DNA of 64,000 nucleotides from an uncultured Prevotella sp. (GTDB lineage Bacteria; Bacteroidota; Bacteroidia; Bacteroidales; Bacteroidaceae). Positions within the stretch are counted from its first letter, which is position 1. Each line of letters begins with the position of its first letter. The stretch is taken from the NCBI GenBank assembly GCA_900546575.1, contig URDM01000003.1:6918-70917 (forward strand). Reading direction: 5' to 3'. Under the pieces are notes generated by a model. That model made no database searches, was not told where the DNA came from, and saw only the letters and a list, made by a program, of their open reading frames with translations. Shown piece by piece: positions 41,563-50,354 of the stretch. The translations under genes and the position numbers were made by a program.

Positions 41563-41593
41563 CAAAGTTAATGATTTTGTCGAGAACGACATA
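41563..41593 (-). promoter_or_regulatory. Promoter of the sulfatase gene
   Basis: TAACTTTG (41570-41563) with TATG (41593-41590) 19 bases upstream: full -7 box, -33 with one mismatch. It starts right at the T-run of the susCD terminator. Confidence 0.65.
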
Positions 41594-41648
41594 AAAAAAT
41601 CCCTACCTCCTTACCTCTATTCCGCTGAGAGAGGGGCAAGGGGGTAGG
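41593..41648 (-). terminator. Terminator after susC/susD
   Basis: A stem CCCTACCCCCTTGCCCCTCT with AGAGGTAAGGAGGTAGGG (G-U pairs, a few mismatches) is followed on the minus strand by ATTTTTTTATG. Confidence 0.7.
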
Positions 41649-41665
41649 GCTTTACGTATCAATGT

Positions 41666-43741
41666 TTACTTGCCAAGTCCGAACAACTCGTTGTAGCCCG
41701 GATTCTGCGAAAGCTGGGGATTGAGCGCAATCTGCTTGGTCGGTACCATCATCAGATAGTAAGTGTCAAGCCATCCGCCACCTGCATCGAGCGGACTCGG
41801 ATAGGTATATATCCATCCTGAGCCAATAGAATTGGGCTCGCCTACTGACTTACCGGCATTCTGAATCTCGTCGTAGTCTACAAACGAGCCAGAGTACTTG
41901 CTGCCCTTTGTGCCATAAGGATTGTCGGTAGCCGTAATCCACATACCGCACGGCTGGCGATTGACATAATAAGCTGCCTTAGCCCAACGACGAATGTCGT
42001 AGAAAGCAAATCCCTCACCGAACAATTCTATCTGACGTTCGCGGCGAATCTCCCACAATACGGGGTTGACATTGTAGTTGCCGAACTTGCCGCCATGGCC
42101 TGTCCACCAAGGAGCGTCGCCCTTGTCGCGGTTAGGATCGAAGTCGTCGTTGATGTCGGCTACAACCATGTGTGCCACACCCGAACGGTCGCGCAACTTG
42201 TTTATGGTCTTGTCGGCTACGCTTTGGTCGAATCTGCCGAGTTCCCAAGCAGCCTCAGCATAGTTGAGCAGCACCTCTTCAATCTTGAATATAGGCTTGT
42301 CGGCTGTACAGTATGAGCTTGAACCAGTAGAGAATTCCCACATGTCGTAGTGCTTCCAGGTGTAGTAGCCTGTGCGGCAACGCATGTAGGCAGTTGTAGA
42401 GTTATCGGTCAGGTTAGGACTGTTCTTCGTAAGCGACGCTCCCCAGTTCTGTCCTGGTACTCGCTTCATACCCGTTCCGCCGAACGTACCGCCACGCAGA
42501 CACTGTGTGTTGGCACCGAGATAGTCCATGTATGTGCGATACTTGGCAGCTTCCTCAGCAGTTACGGTGTGTCCTTCAATCACGTCGCCAGCCTTGGCGT
42601 AGCGCCACGACTTGAACAGATTGACTCCGTCGACATTGCCACTGTTAGGAACCACTACGTAAGGCGGCTGTATGTTCTGATAGAGACGCGGGTCGCGGTC
42701 GGCAAATGTGTCCCACATATCCTTGCCCTTACCACCCTTATAACCAGAGTTGGGGTTGGCTATAGGCAGACCGTTCTTCATCAGGAACATGTCTACAGTG
42801 TACTGAGGCACGTCTTCGTGATGTGCTGCGATGTGCTCGTAGTCGTTGCCACGGTTCATCAGTATGCCGTCGACATACTGCTTGAAGAAGATGACACCCG
42901 GAACGTTGGTCAAGTCCTCGGTAGTCCACATCTCGCCATAGCCCGATGCAGGCGTATTCTCCGTACCATTATATAATGTAGGATACTTAGCCATGAGTTC
43001 CTGCGACACGGTGAGACACTTGTTCAAGTAGTCCTCATACGGTTCGTCGAGTCCATGATACTTTGCCCATGTGCCCTCGCGCAACAGGAAACGCGACAAG
43101 GCGGCACGTGCAGCATCGGCAGAGATAGTGTTGTCGCCGTCGTTGAAGTCGCCAATGTTGTTGATGGCATACTCCAGACATTCTACTATTTTCTGTGCCA
43201 CTTCCTTACGCGGTGTGCGCGGACCGTAAGTTTCGGGACTTTCCTCGTTAATTACGTTCTCTATCCAAGGCACATCGCCAAATCGGTCGATGAGTTCCAT
43301 ATACCACCACGCCTTGAAGAAGTAGCCTACCGAGCGCCAATGCTTGGCTTCCGACTCCTTAAGCACGCCGTCGTCAAGATGCGAGAGCATGATATTGATG
43401 CGGCGTATATAGTCAAAGTTCCATCCGTTGCCCGTTGTTGTCTGCGTCACATTGCGATAGGCATACTGGTTCTTGTTGTTGTCACGGCTTGTCACGAGTC
43501 CGCCGTAGAAGTCGCCGTAGAACTGCGAGTTGACAACGCTGCTATTGAAGTTGGTGCGGATGTTAGTGTCAGTAAACATGGCGTAGCACGGATACATGAA
43601 CGCCTTGAAGTTGTCGTACTCAAGGAATGCGTTGACCTCGGTCAGGTCGGTCTTAGGCGTCTTCTCAAGAAAGTCGTCGTTGCACCCCGTGAGCGTGAGT
43701 GTTGCGGCAAGAGCTGCCGCGGCGAATATCTTATTATTCAT
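41666..43741 (-). CDS. SusD/RagB-family nutrient-binding outer-membrane lipoprotein
   Basis: This 691-residue protein has the lipobox LTLTGC (Cys20) and the SusD start DDFLEKTPKTDLTEVNAF. The tetratricopeptide-like helices include RRINIMLSHLDDG, VGYFFKAWWYMELIDRFGDV and PWI, then AARAALSRFLLREG. The C-terminal region has LNYAEAAWELG, LRDRSGV, IRRERQIELFGEGFAFYDIR and RW. It caps the SusC transporter and binds the oligosaccharide. It is 25 bp downstream of susC. The substrate is unknown; the neighbouring sulfatase suggests a sulfated glycan. Confidence 0.96.
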   Translation of the reverse strand: MNNKIFAAAALAATLTLTGCNDDFLEKTPKTDLTEVNAFLEYDNFKAFMYPCYAMFTDTNIRTNFNSSVVNSQFYGDFYGGLVTSRDNNKNQYAYRNVTQTTTGNGWNFDYIRRINIMLSHLDDGVLKESEAKHWRSVGYFFKAWWYMELIDRFGDVPWIENVINEESPETYGPRTPRKEVAQKIVECLEYAINNIGDFNDGDNTISADAARAALSRFLLREGTWAKYHGLDEPYEDYLNKCLTVSQELMAKYPTLYNGTENTPASGYGEMWTTEDLTNVPGVIFFKQYVDGILMNRGNDYEHIAAHHEDVPQYTVDMFLMKNGLPIANPNSGYKGGKGKDMWDTFADRDPRLYQNIQPPYVVVPNSGNVDGVNLFKSWRYAKAGDVIEGHTVTAEEAAKYRTYMDYLGANTQCLRGGTFGGTGMKRVPGQNWGASLTKNSPNLTDNSTTAYMRCRTGYYTWKHYDMWEFSTGSSSYCTADKPIFKIEEVLLNYAEAAWELGRFDQSVADKTINKLRDRSGVAHMVVADINDDFDPNRDKGDAPWWTGHGGKFGNYNVNPVLWEIRRERQIELFGEGFAFYDIRRWAKAAYYVNRQPCGMWITATDNPYGTKGSKYSGSFVDYDEIQNAGKSVGEPNSIGSGWIYTYPSPLDAGGGWLDTYYLMMVPTKQIALNPQLSQNPGYNELFGLGK

Positions 43742-43766
43742 TGTTCAGGCTTTTATAGTTGTGTTA

Positions 43767-46700
43767 TTAGAATGTGATGTTGGCACCAACAGATATTGTG
43801 CGATAGTAAGGATAGTCCCATACAATACTGTTGCTGGTGTTGCCTTCGGGGTCGTAGCCCTTAGGCAGGTCACTGATAGTGGCAAGGTTCTCAATGCTGA
43901 CGTACACGCGTGCCTGCTCTATGAGCGCCTTCTTCACCCAATTGCGTGGCAAGGTGTAGCCGAGGGTGATGTTCTTGACGCGCAGATAGGCTGCATTCTG
44001 CAGATACTTGTCGCTAACACGAGTGTTAGAACCTACGTTGTTGCCCTGGTTGTAGATGCGGAACAACTTGGCGTTGGGGTTCTTTGCAACCATATAGTCG
44101 GGATCGGCAGGATCATAGCTCTTTGCCTGCCAGTAGTCGGTCTGGTTAGAGAAGAGCGGCTGGAACACAGCATCGCCCGAACCTGCACCTGCAAACGGGA
44201 ATATTGAAGAGCCGCCGAGCCAGTAGTCGCGCTTGCCTACGCCCTGCAGACGTACGTCGAGGCTGAATCCCTTGTAGCTTGCACCCAAGTTTGCACCGAA
44301 CTGATAGCGTGCACGAGTGTTGCCAATGATCTTACGGTCGCCAGGATCGCTTAATGTGCCAGCGCCGGAATTGATCACTCCGTTGCCGTCGAGGTCCTTG
44401 AACTTCATGTCACCAGGCTGAACAGAATAGCCCTGGATAGATGTCACGCCTTCCTTCAGAGTCCATACGCCACGCTTTGCATCGTCCATCACGAAGTCGT
44501 CGATGCTATAGTAGCCGTCAGCAACATAGCCCCACAGCTCGCCAAGCTTCTCTCCGACGTAGTGCTGGCCAATAAGTCCGGTCTCGTTATTGAATTTCTT
44601 TATCTTAGCCTGGTTGTCGTAGATGTTGAAACCGATGTTGTAGGCGAAATCACCGATACGGTCGCGCCATGTCAGATTGAGTTCCCAACCGTCAGACGAA
44701 AGGTCGGCGATGTTCTGAAGCGGTGCCGATGTACCCACAACGCCCGGTATCTCAATACCCGCAGCAAGCATTCCATCTGTGCGGCGCTTGTAGTAGTCGA
44801 ATGTCATCTGCAAACGGTTGTTCAGAGCCGTAACGTCAACACCGAAGTTGATGGTCTTCACGGTCTCCCATGTGAAGCTGCTACTGATGAGTCCCGGCGA
44901 AGTGATGACGTTGACCTTGTCGTTCTTGTCGAGCCATACGGTGCTTGGACTGACGGTCATGGTCGAAAGGAACTGATAAGGATTGATGTTCTGGTTGCCG
45001 ATAGAACCGTAGCTGGCGCGCAACTTGATGTCGTCGAGCCATGTGCGCGACCATTCCATGAACTTCTCCTGTCCCAAACGCCAGCCTACTGACACTGACG
45101 GGAAGAAGCCGAAGCGGTCGTTCTTGGGGAATTTGGACGATCCGTCGTAGCGGCCGTTAAGCTCGAGCAGGTAGCGGTCCTTGAAAGCATAGTTGAGACG
45201 GGCGAAACCGCTGCGTATTGAATACTCCGAATAGCCGTCGGTGATGCTCTTGTCGCCCGAACCTCCGGCAAACGAAGGTACCGACGGAGTAGTCTGTCCC
45301 TTCACCTGGGCATAGAACGACTTGTACGAATAGCTCTCCTGGTTGAAACCAGCCATTGCCTTGAACGAGTGGTCGCCCCAACGATGGTCGTAGTTAGAGA
45401 ACACGTTTAAGGCATTGTAGCGCTTCTGTGTGTCCTGCATGTTGTAGTAGTCCTGTCCCGACTCTACCGACCACTTGGCAGCCAGCTGCACATCGGCAAA
45501 GTGGAAGCGCTCCGAATAGAAGTGCGAGTCGGCATCCTTCTTGTCGAAGGTGTATTCGGCTGTGATGGTCCAGTCCTTCAACGGCTTGAATACAGAGCGT
45601 GTAGAGACACGCGTTACGGCTGTATTCAGATGTGATACCGGAGCCAGTCGGAGCATGTTGCTCGGTGTCTGCGAGGGCAGGTCGTCCTCAATTCCGAGTA
45701 TCGAACCGGGTATGTTGCCCTCGGGATAGTAGCCTACAAGACGTGTGGTGTAGAATCCCGACATGTTGCCTACGTTCACCGGATTGGTCTTGTCGGCATC
45801 GGTATAGAGCAGGTTCACCTCCTGTGTAAACCACTTGTTGACATCGGCAGAGACGAAAGCCGAAATGTTCTTGCGCATGTACTTGTCCTTGCTGGTGATG
45901 AGCGGACCGTCCTCACGGCTCAATCCTGCCGACATACGGAAACGTATGCGGTCGTTGCCACCCGAGATTGATACGTTGTGGTTCTGCAGAGCGCCCGTTG
46001 TGAGGATGCGCTTGTACATGTTCTTCTCGCTGAGCCAGTACACGCGGCCGTCTTCATCCTTATAGATGCCGTCGCCGACGGTGTTGAGCGACGACGGATT
46101 CTGCTTGTACTGCTGCAGATACTCGCGCCACTTTGCCACGTCGCCGTTGCCTGCCCAGTAAGAGTTGGTGTAGCCTGCCTCAAGATAGGCATCAATATAT
46201 TCGGTCAGACTCGACTGCTCAAGTACGTTGAGCGAGCGTTCCCAGCCTACGTTGAAGTTGTAGTTGAGATTAATCTTTGACTTGTCCTTGGGACGTTTTG
46301 TGGTAACGAGAATAACGCCACCGGCTGCACGCGCACCGTAAATGGCTGACGATGCGGCGTCCTTCAATACCGATACGCTCTCGATGTCGTCGGGATTGAG
46401 CAGGCTGATGTCGCCCTCTACGTTGTCAATAAGCACGAGCGGACCGCCACCGTTGATTGACAGCGTACCGCGGATGTTGAACGACTTGGTCTGTCCAGGA
46501 CCCGTACCGCCACCGATGGTGAGTCCGGGCATGGCTCCCTGCAATGCTGCTGCGGCATTGGTTACGGGACGGTCGCCGAGCACTTCGCTCATCTTAACCT
46601 GCGAGACAGAACCTGTGAGGTTCTCCTTCTTCTGCGTACCGAAACCTACAACAACCACCTCGTCGAGGGTCTTGTTGTCTTCCTTAAGAGTAATGTTGAG

Positions 46701-47021
46701 TGGTGTGCCGTTCCATACCACTTCCTGCGAAGTAAAACCGATGAACGACACTACGAGGCGGCTGCCCTTCTTCACTCCATTGATGGCGAAATCGCCGTCA
46801 AGTCCGGTCACTGTTCCGTTGGTTGTGCCTTTCACTACTACTGAGACACCAATGAGTGTCTCGCCATTAGTGTCCTTAACGACGCCTTTGCATGCGGAAG
46901 TCTGCTGCTGCATGGTCTGCAAGACCGATGCCGAAGCACCAGGAACCGCACTCGCACCAGCCGGAGTTGCTGCCAATGCTGACAATAACAATGTCAATGG
47001 GATAGTCCTGTTTTTCTTCAT
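43767..47021 (-). CDS. SusC/RagA-family TonB-dependent outer-membrane transporter
   Basis: This 1084-residue protein has a signal peptide (about 1-25). A carboxypeptidase-regulatory-like domain (CKGVVKDTNGETLIGVSVVV...) follows, with the TonB box/hinge TLDEVVVVGFGTQKKENLTG and the plug domain (PVTNAAAALQGAMPGLTIGG...). A 22-strand barrel ends at the C-terminal SVGANITF. No N-terminal STN domain is present, so it is not a direct ECF-anti-sigma transducer. It imports an oligosaccharide held by the SusD partner. The 5' leader is about 95 nt if TATCTTTA near 47119-47126 (minus strand) serves as the -7 box. No HTCS or other PUL regulator is next to it. Confidence 0.97.
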   Translation of the reverse strand: MKKNRTIPLTLLLSALAATPAGASAVPGASASVLQTMQQQTSACKGVVKDTNGETLIGVSVVVKGTTNGTVTGLDGDFAINGVKKGSRLVVSFIGFTSQEVVWNGTPLNITLKEDNKTLDEVVVVGFGTQKKENLTGSVSQVKMSEVLGDRPVTNAAAALQGAMPGLTIGGGTGPGQTKSFNIRGTLSINGGGPLVLIDNVEGDISLLNPDDIESVSVLKDAASSAIYGARAAGGVILVTTKRPKDKSKINLNYNFNVGWERSLNVLEQSSLTEYIDAYLEAGYTNSYWAGNGDVAKWREYLQQYKQNPSSLNTVGDGIYKDEDGRVYWLSEKNMYKRILTTGALQNHNVSISGGNDRIRFRMSAGLSREDGPLITSKDKYMRKNISAFVSADVNKWFTQEVNLLYTDADKTNPVNVGNMSGFYTTRLVGYYPEGNIPGSILGIEDDLPSQTPSNMLRLAPVSHLNTAVTRVSTRSVFKPLKDWTITAEYTFDKKDADSHFYSERFHFADVQLAAKWSVESGQDYYNMQDTQKRYNALNVFSNYDHRWGDHSFKAMAGFNQESYSYKSFYAQVKGQTTPSVPSFAGGSGDKSITDGYSEYSIRSGFARLNYAFKDRYLLELNGRYDGSSKFPKNDRFGFFPSVSVGWRLGQEKFMEWSRTWLDDIKLRASYGSIGNQNINPYQFLSTMTVSPSTVWLDKNDKVNVITSPGLISSSFTWETVKTINFGVDVTALNNRLQMTFDYYKRRTDGMLAAGIEIPGVVGTSAPLQNIADLSSDGWELNLTWRDRIGDFAYNIGFNIYDNQAKIKKFNNETGLIGQHYVGEKLGELWGYVADGYYSIDDFVMDDAKRGVWTLKEGVTSIQGYSVQPGDMKFKDLDGNGVINSGAGTLSDPGDRKIIGNTRARYQFGANLGASYKGFSLDVRLQGVGKRDYWLGGSSIFPFAGAGSGDAVFQPLFSNQTDYWQAKSYDPADPDYMVAKNPNAKLFRIYNQGNNVGSNTRVSDKYLQNAAYLRVKNITLGYTLPRNWVKKALIEQARVYVSIENLATISDLPKGYDPEGNTSNSIVWDYPYYRTISVGANITF

Positions 47022-47270
47022 CTTGTAAGAGATTGTTTATGATTAGTTCTAAAATGTATAAATCAATATATAAGTTCAGGTTGCCGTATTGCTACCTTTA
47101 GGTTTCGTCCGTTTTGAAGTTGTAAAGATAAATATAATTTCGGCAAGTAGTTGTTTTTTTACAACATTTTCACATGGTTAACAATCTGTTACAATTGCGA
47201 CACTTTTGACTGCGAAGAAAGTCTTGTTACGGAAGATGGATTGACGCAAATAGACAGACAAGAAAGTAAC

Positions 47271-47388
47271 TGTAGGAGGCTATGGCGTCCCCGCCGTAGC
47301 CTGAGCAAGCTGAAAGTGCAAATCATAACAATAGCAAATGCGTCGGCAAACTGCTCAGGCTACGGCGAGGACGCCATAGCCTCCTACT
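47271..47388. repeat. Two-arm hairpin repeat, copy 3
   Basis: The left arm has GGCTATGGCGTCCCCGCCGT then AGCC; the right arm has GGCTACGGCGAGGACGCCAT then AGCC. The A-to-G change in the left arm is matched by T-to-C in the right arm, so pairing between arms is kept. It lies between susC and the secreted-protein gene. Confidence 0.85.
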
Positions 47389-47459
47389 GTTTGCATTGCC
47401 TGTTCTATCCTGTCTTGAGCCTATGTTTTCATCACAAAACATTTCGGGTGGGATAGAAG

Positions 47460-47498
47460 AAAAAGCCCTCCGACTGTCGTCACGACAATCGGAGGGCT
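47460..47498 (-). terminator. Terminator after the sigma-factor cluster
   Basis: A 16-bp stem with one G-U pair (AGCCCTCCGATTGTCG with CGACAGTCGGAGGGCT, loop TGA) is followed by TTTTTC on the minus strand. Confidence 0.85.
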
Positions 47499-47535
47499 GG
47501 GATTATATTATTTCATATTAATAGAGAGAGAAATC

Positions 47536-48498
47536 TTACTTGCCGCCCAGATACGTCTGGGCGAGATTGAGCATTTCGCGTATGCCCTTGTCGCGTGCAT
47601 TCTGCTTCATGTCATCAAGTATTCCTATGCATGATAAGCGCTCGTTGTGGAGCAAAAGCTTGCCGTGCTCTCGGCACAACTGCAGCATCTTGTTGACGGG
47701 CGGCATTATGCGGTTGGCGAAGAAGGTCTGCTCCTTGCCCGCAAACTGCACCACCTGTATATACTCGGTGCGCAGATCGTTGAACCGCTGTATGAAGTCG
47801 CCGCTGTTCTTTATGGGCACATCGATGCTGCTTGCCTTCTTGTTGTCCTGCGGACGATACACTATGCTGTTGCCCGTGTTGCGGTCGTAGCGTATGATAG
47901 TGCCGTCGGAGTTGACCGTAATGGACGTGTTGGTGTCGTCGGAATTGACGGTAGTAGTGGTCTTGGTTATGGTCTTGGGCAGCGACCTCACGTATTCGGG
48001 GTTCAGGCTGTATACATGTATGATGTCTACATACCACATTTCCTTATTCTTCTTATCCTTCTTGCCTTCATACCAAGCCAATGCATAGCACGTGCGACGC
48101 TTCGAATCGGCAGGGTCCTTAAAGTAAAGCACGAAGTAGTTGCGGTCGGAATATTTCATAAACACTATCGACTTTTCCGAATTCTTGCCATAACCTATTT
48201 TACTGGCAGAGCCGTCGTAGCCTGCCATACGCTTGTTCACAGAGTAGGCATTCGTCTGCTCGTCGTTGAAGGCGTCCATCAGCTGCTTGAACTTGCCGCT
48301 GTTCTTTGCCACAAGAAATATATTTCTTTCATAAACGCATTGCTTGCCGTCGGTGTCGGTGGCGGTTTCCTTGGAGGTTGAAATTTCTTCAACAGCGCCT
48401 TTCTTGAACTGCTCCACTACGCGTGCAATGGTGGTCTGCGCTGCCGCAAATGCCGGAACGAGCGCAAGGGCGATAATCATTGTGAATATCTTTTTCAT
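47536..48498 (-). CDS. Secreted protein of unknown function, third gene of the ECF sigma cluster
   Basis: This 320-residue protein (from the ATG at 48498; the start at 48507 adds MTI) has a signal peptide cut after AAAQ (about 21). The mature part includes YERNIFLVAKNSGKFKQLMD, then IVFMKYSDRNYFVLYFKD and AWYEGKKDKKNKEMWYVDII. A Thr/Ser/Asp-rich strand pair (TTTVNSDDTNTSITVNSDGT) and a helical C-terminus (MPPVNKMLQLCREHGKLLLH, MLNLAQTYLGGK) follow. I recognise no named family, although similar proteins follow ECF sigma/anti-sigma genes in Bacteroidales. It could sense or report envelope stress. The sigma-factor-regulated signal is unknown. Confidence 0.6.
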   Translation of the reverse strand: MKKIFTMIIALALVPAFAAAQTTIARVVEQFKKGAVEEISTSKETATDTDGKQCVYERNIFLVAKNSGKFKQLMDAFNDEQTNAYSVNKRMAGYDGSASKIGYGKNSEKSIVFMKYSDRNYFVLYFKDPADSKRRTCYALAWYEGKKDKKNKEMWYVDIIHVYSLNPEYVRSLPKTITKTTTTVNSDDTNTSITVNSDGTIIRYDRNTGNSIVYRPQDNKKASSIDVPIKNSGDFIQRFNDLRTEYIQVVQFAGKEQTFFANRIMPPVNKMLQLCREHGKLLLHNERLSCIGILDDMKQNARDKGIREMLNLAQTYLGGK

Positions 48499-48556
48499 AA
48501 TCGTCAATGTTTTATTAGGTGTATTTATTCGATGCGAGTATATTATTCATCCGATG

Positions 48557-49321
48557 TCAATACTGTTCGTCGGCGGCTTCGTCGTCGATTTGGTTGAGCA
48601 TATCTACTGCAAGCAGCGTGTTGCGCACCTCGTCGACAAGCCTGAGCGACTCCCTTATGTCGTGCTCTATGCTCTGGCGCTCTGCCTCGGACAACTCGTG
48701 TATGGCTACAAGGCAGTCGGTGGCAGAGCCGTTCATGTTGGCATTGGCTTCGTGCGTGATGCTGTCGGTGGCGGCAGCGTGAGCCAGATAGGTCTTGGGC
48801 GGAGCCAAGTAGTAGCGGCGGCGTACGCTTGGGCGACGACGTTGGGGCTGTGGCTTGAGCTTTACGGAGTCGGTCACGACGTTCTGTTCAGCCTCAACGC
48901 CTGTAGACGTGCTGCACGTGTCGCTCACTACTACAGCCGATGCAATGGGCTGGACGGGTGCCGACGGGCGATGCATTATCAGCAACAGAGCCACGGCTGC
49001 TGCCACTGCCGCTGCCCCACTCCACCATGCTGCCATGCGAAGGCTGTGTCTGCGCGGAGCGACAACATTGTTGCTGTCGGGCGCGACACGAGTGTCTGAC
49101 TGCCCGCAGGAACCGTCAAACTCGGGCAAAGCACCTAAGGGCATGCCTTCGTCGAAGTAGGCGAACATGTCGCGGTAGGGCTTCAGCGAGTCGGGCACGT
49201 CGGTAGCAGTGCGGAAGTAGCGCGCTATGAGCTGCTCCTCGTCGACGGTTGTCTGTCCGTTCATGTATTTGTCTATGAGTTGCTGTATTTGCATAACTGT
49301 CATTTTATTGGGGTTGTTCAT
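48557..49321 (-). CDS. Single-span membrane protein, putative anti-sigma factor
   Basis: This 254-residue protein has a cytoplasmic N-terminus (about 1-90) with VMQIQQLIDKYMNGQTTVDE and EQLIARYF, a helical hairpin like that of anti-sigma N-terminal domains. One membrane span follows (about 96-116, AAWWSGAAAVAAAVALLLIM). The periplasmic part is low in complexity, with Arg-rich and Ala-rich stretches and a C-terminal helix (LSEAERQSIEHDIRESLRLV) that looks coiled. It lies after the ECF sigma gene, the usual place of a partner that holds the sigma factor. It lacks the FecR domain typical of PUL anti-sigmas. The role is inferred from context. Confidence 0.6.
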   Translation of the reverse strand: MNNPNKMTVMQIQQLIDKYMNGQTTVDEEQLIARYFRTATDVPDSLKPYRDMFAYFDEGMPLGALPEFDGSCGQSDTRVAPDSNNVVAPRRHSLRMAAWWSGAAAVAAAVALLLIMHRPSAPVQPIASAVVVSDTCSTSTGVEAEQNVVTDSVKLKPQPQRRRPSVRRRYYLAPPKTYLAHAAATDSITHEANANMNGSATDCLVAIHELSEAERQSIEHDIRESLRLVDEVRNTLLAVDMLNQIDDEAADEQY

Positions 49322-49333
49322 CTTACTAACTGA

Positions 49334-49495
49334 GCTTTCGCAAGTTCAGAGAATTCAGTAGTTAAAGGAGTTAAGAAGTTAAGCCAAATGCTTATAATGC
49401 TATATCGAGCAAATAAAACTAATGGCTTAACTCCTTAGCGACCGTAGGGCGCGACTACTCCTTAACTTCTTAACTACTTTCGCTTGCGAAACTTA
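49334..49495. repeat. Word-repeat inverted structure between the sigma and anti-sigma genes
   Basis: The left arm (CAGTAGTTAAAGGAGTTAAG then AAGTTAAG, 49356-49383) is inverted in two right-hand parts: GGCTTAACTCCTT at 49424-49436 and TACTCCTTAACTTCTTAACT then AC at 49457-49478. An outer pair (TTTCGCAAG at 49337-49345, CTTGCGAAA at 49483-49491) and a core GCGACCGTAGGGCGCG complete it. It fills the 171-bp gap. Confidence 0.75.
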
Positions 49496-50002
49496 AATTA
49501 CTGTTAACTCTTTACGCTGCCGTGCAAGCATTGCCTGCATCAGTTTGCGACGTGCTCGGGAGAGCAACGTGGGCACCGAGGCGACACCGATGCCGAGTAT
49601 TGCGGCTATCTGCTTGTCGGTCTTGCGTTCCACCTGACGCAGATGCAGCACCTGATATTCCGTTGACGGCAGTGCCTGCATTCTCTGTTCGAGCCACCGC
49701 TCATCGTCGGCTACCTCCATAAGCGTGTCGGGCTGTGTGTGGAGTTCGTCGATTATGGGGCGGCTGTCCATCGGAACGGTGCGCCGTCGTCGGTGAATGT
49801 CAATCGACAAGTTGCGCGCCACGGTGACGACAAGGGCCTCAACACGCTCCATCTTTAGCTCTCCGCGCAACGACCACAGCCTCAGCAGCGCATCCTGCGC
49901 CACATCCTCTGCATCGTCGGCATCAAGTCCGAGGCTGCGCGCTGTGTCTACCGAGCGTTGGCGCAGCACTGGTGCTATATGTTCAAACTCCTTGTCTTTC
50001 AT
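49493..50002 (-). CDS. ECF-family RNA polymerase sigma factor (sigma-70 group 4)
   Basis: This 169-residue protein has region 2 at about 10-75 (HIAPVLRQRSVDTARSLGLD, DDAEDVAQDALLRLW; the DAEDVAQD motif of sigma 2.2) and region 4 at about 110-165 (LPSTEYQVLHLRQVERKTDK then QIAAILGIGV and a helix ending RARRKL). It directs RNA polymerase to promoters under the control of the following membrane protein. Region 3 is absent, as usual. The promoter is unclear; a weak TAATCTTG (50057-50050) lies about 50 bp upstream. SusC here has no STN domain, so a link to the susCD operon is not obvious. Confidence 0.93.
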   Translation of the reverse strand: MKDKEFEHIAPVLRQRSVDTARSLGLDADDAEDVAQDALLRLWSLRGELKMERVEALVVTVARNLSIDIHRRRRTVPMDSRPIIDELHTQPDTLMEVADDERWLEQRMQALPSTEYQVLHLRQVERKTDKQIAAILGIGVASVPTLLSRARRKLMQAMLARQRKELTVI

Positions 50003-50170
50003 TCTTTAGGCTTTCTGATATATAAACGCAGAAGCAACGGATTTATGAACAAGATTAACATTTGTTTGTATTTAAATGGGGTTAGAACGGGGGAGGAATT
50101 AGAGAAAGAGTGGAAAAAGGATGGTAGTAACGAACAATAAGATTAAACTGCGAGTATTGAAAAGCATATA

Positions 50171-50281
50171 GTAGGAGGCTATGGCGTCCCCGCCGTAGCC
50201 TGAGCAATAAATCAGGACATTGTTTATTGTTAATGTTGTTTTACTGCTCAGGTTATGGCGAGGACGCCATAACCTCCTACA
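50171..50281. repeat. Two-arm hairpin repeat, copy 4
   Basis: Left arm GTAGGAGGCTATGGCGTCCC then CGCCGTAGCC; right arm GGTTATGGCGAGGACGCCAT then AACCTCCTAC. The paired change GGTTAT/ATAACC is within the right arm, so pairing inside that arm is kept. It lies between the sigma-factor gene and the giant-protein terminator. Confidence 0.85.
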
Positions 50282-50354
50282 ATTTGCTGTTATATCCAAA
50301 TAGAAAAGCACTCAAGATTGCATTGTTTTCCACTCAAGATTTCCTTGTTTTCCA

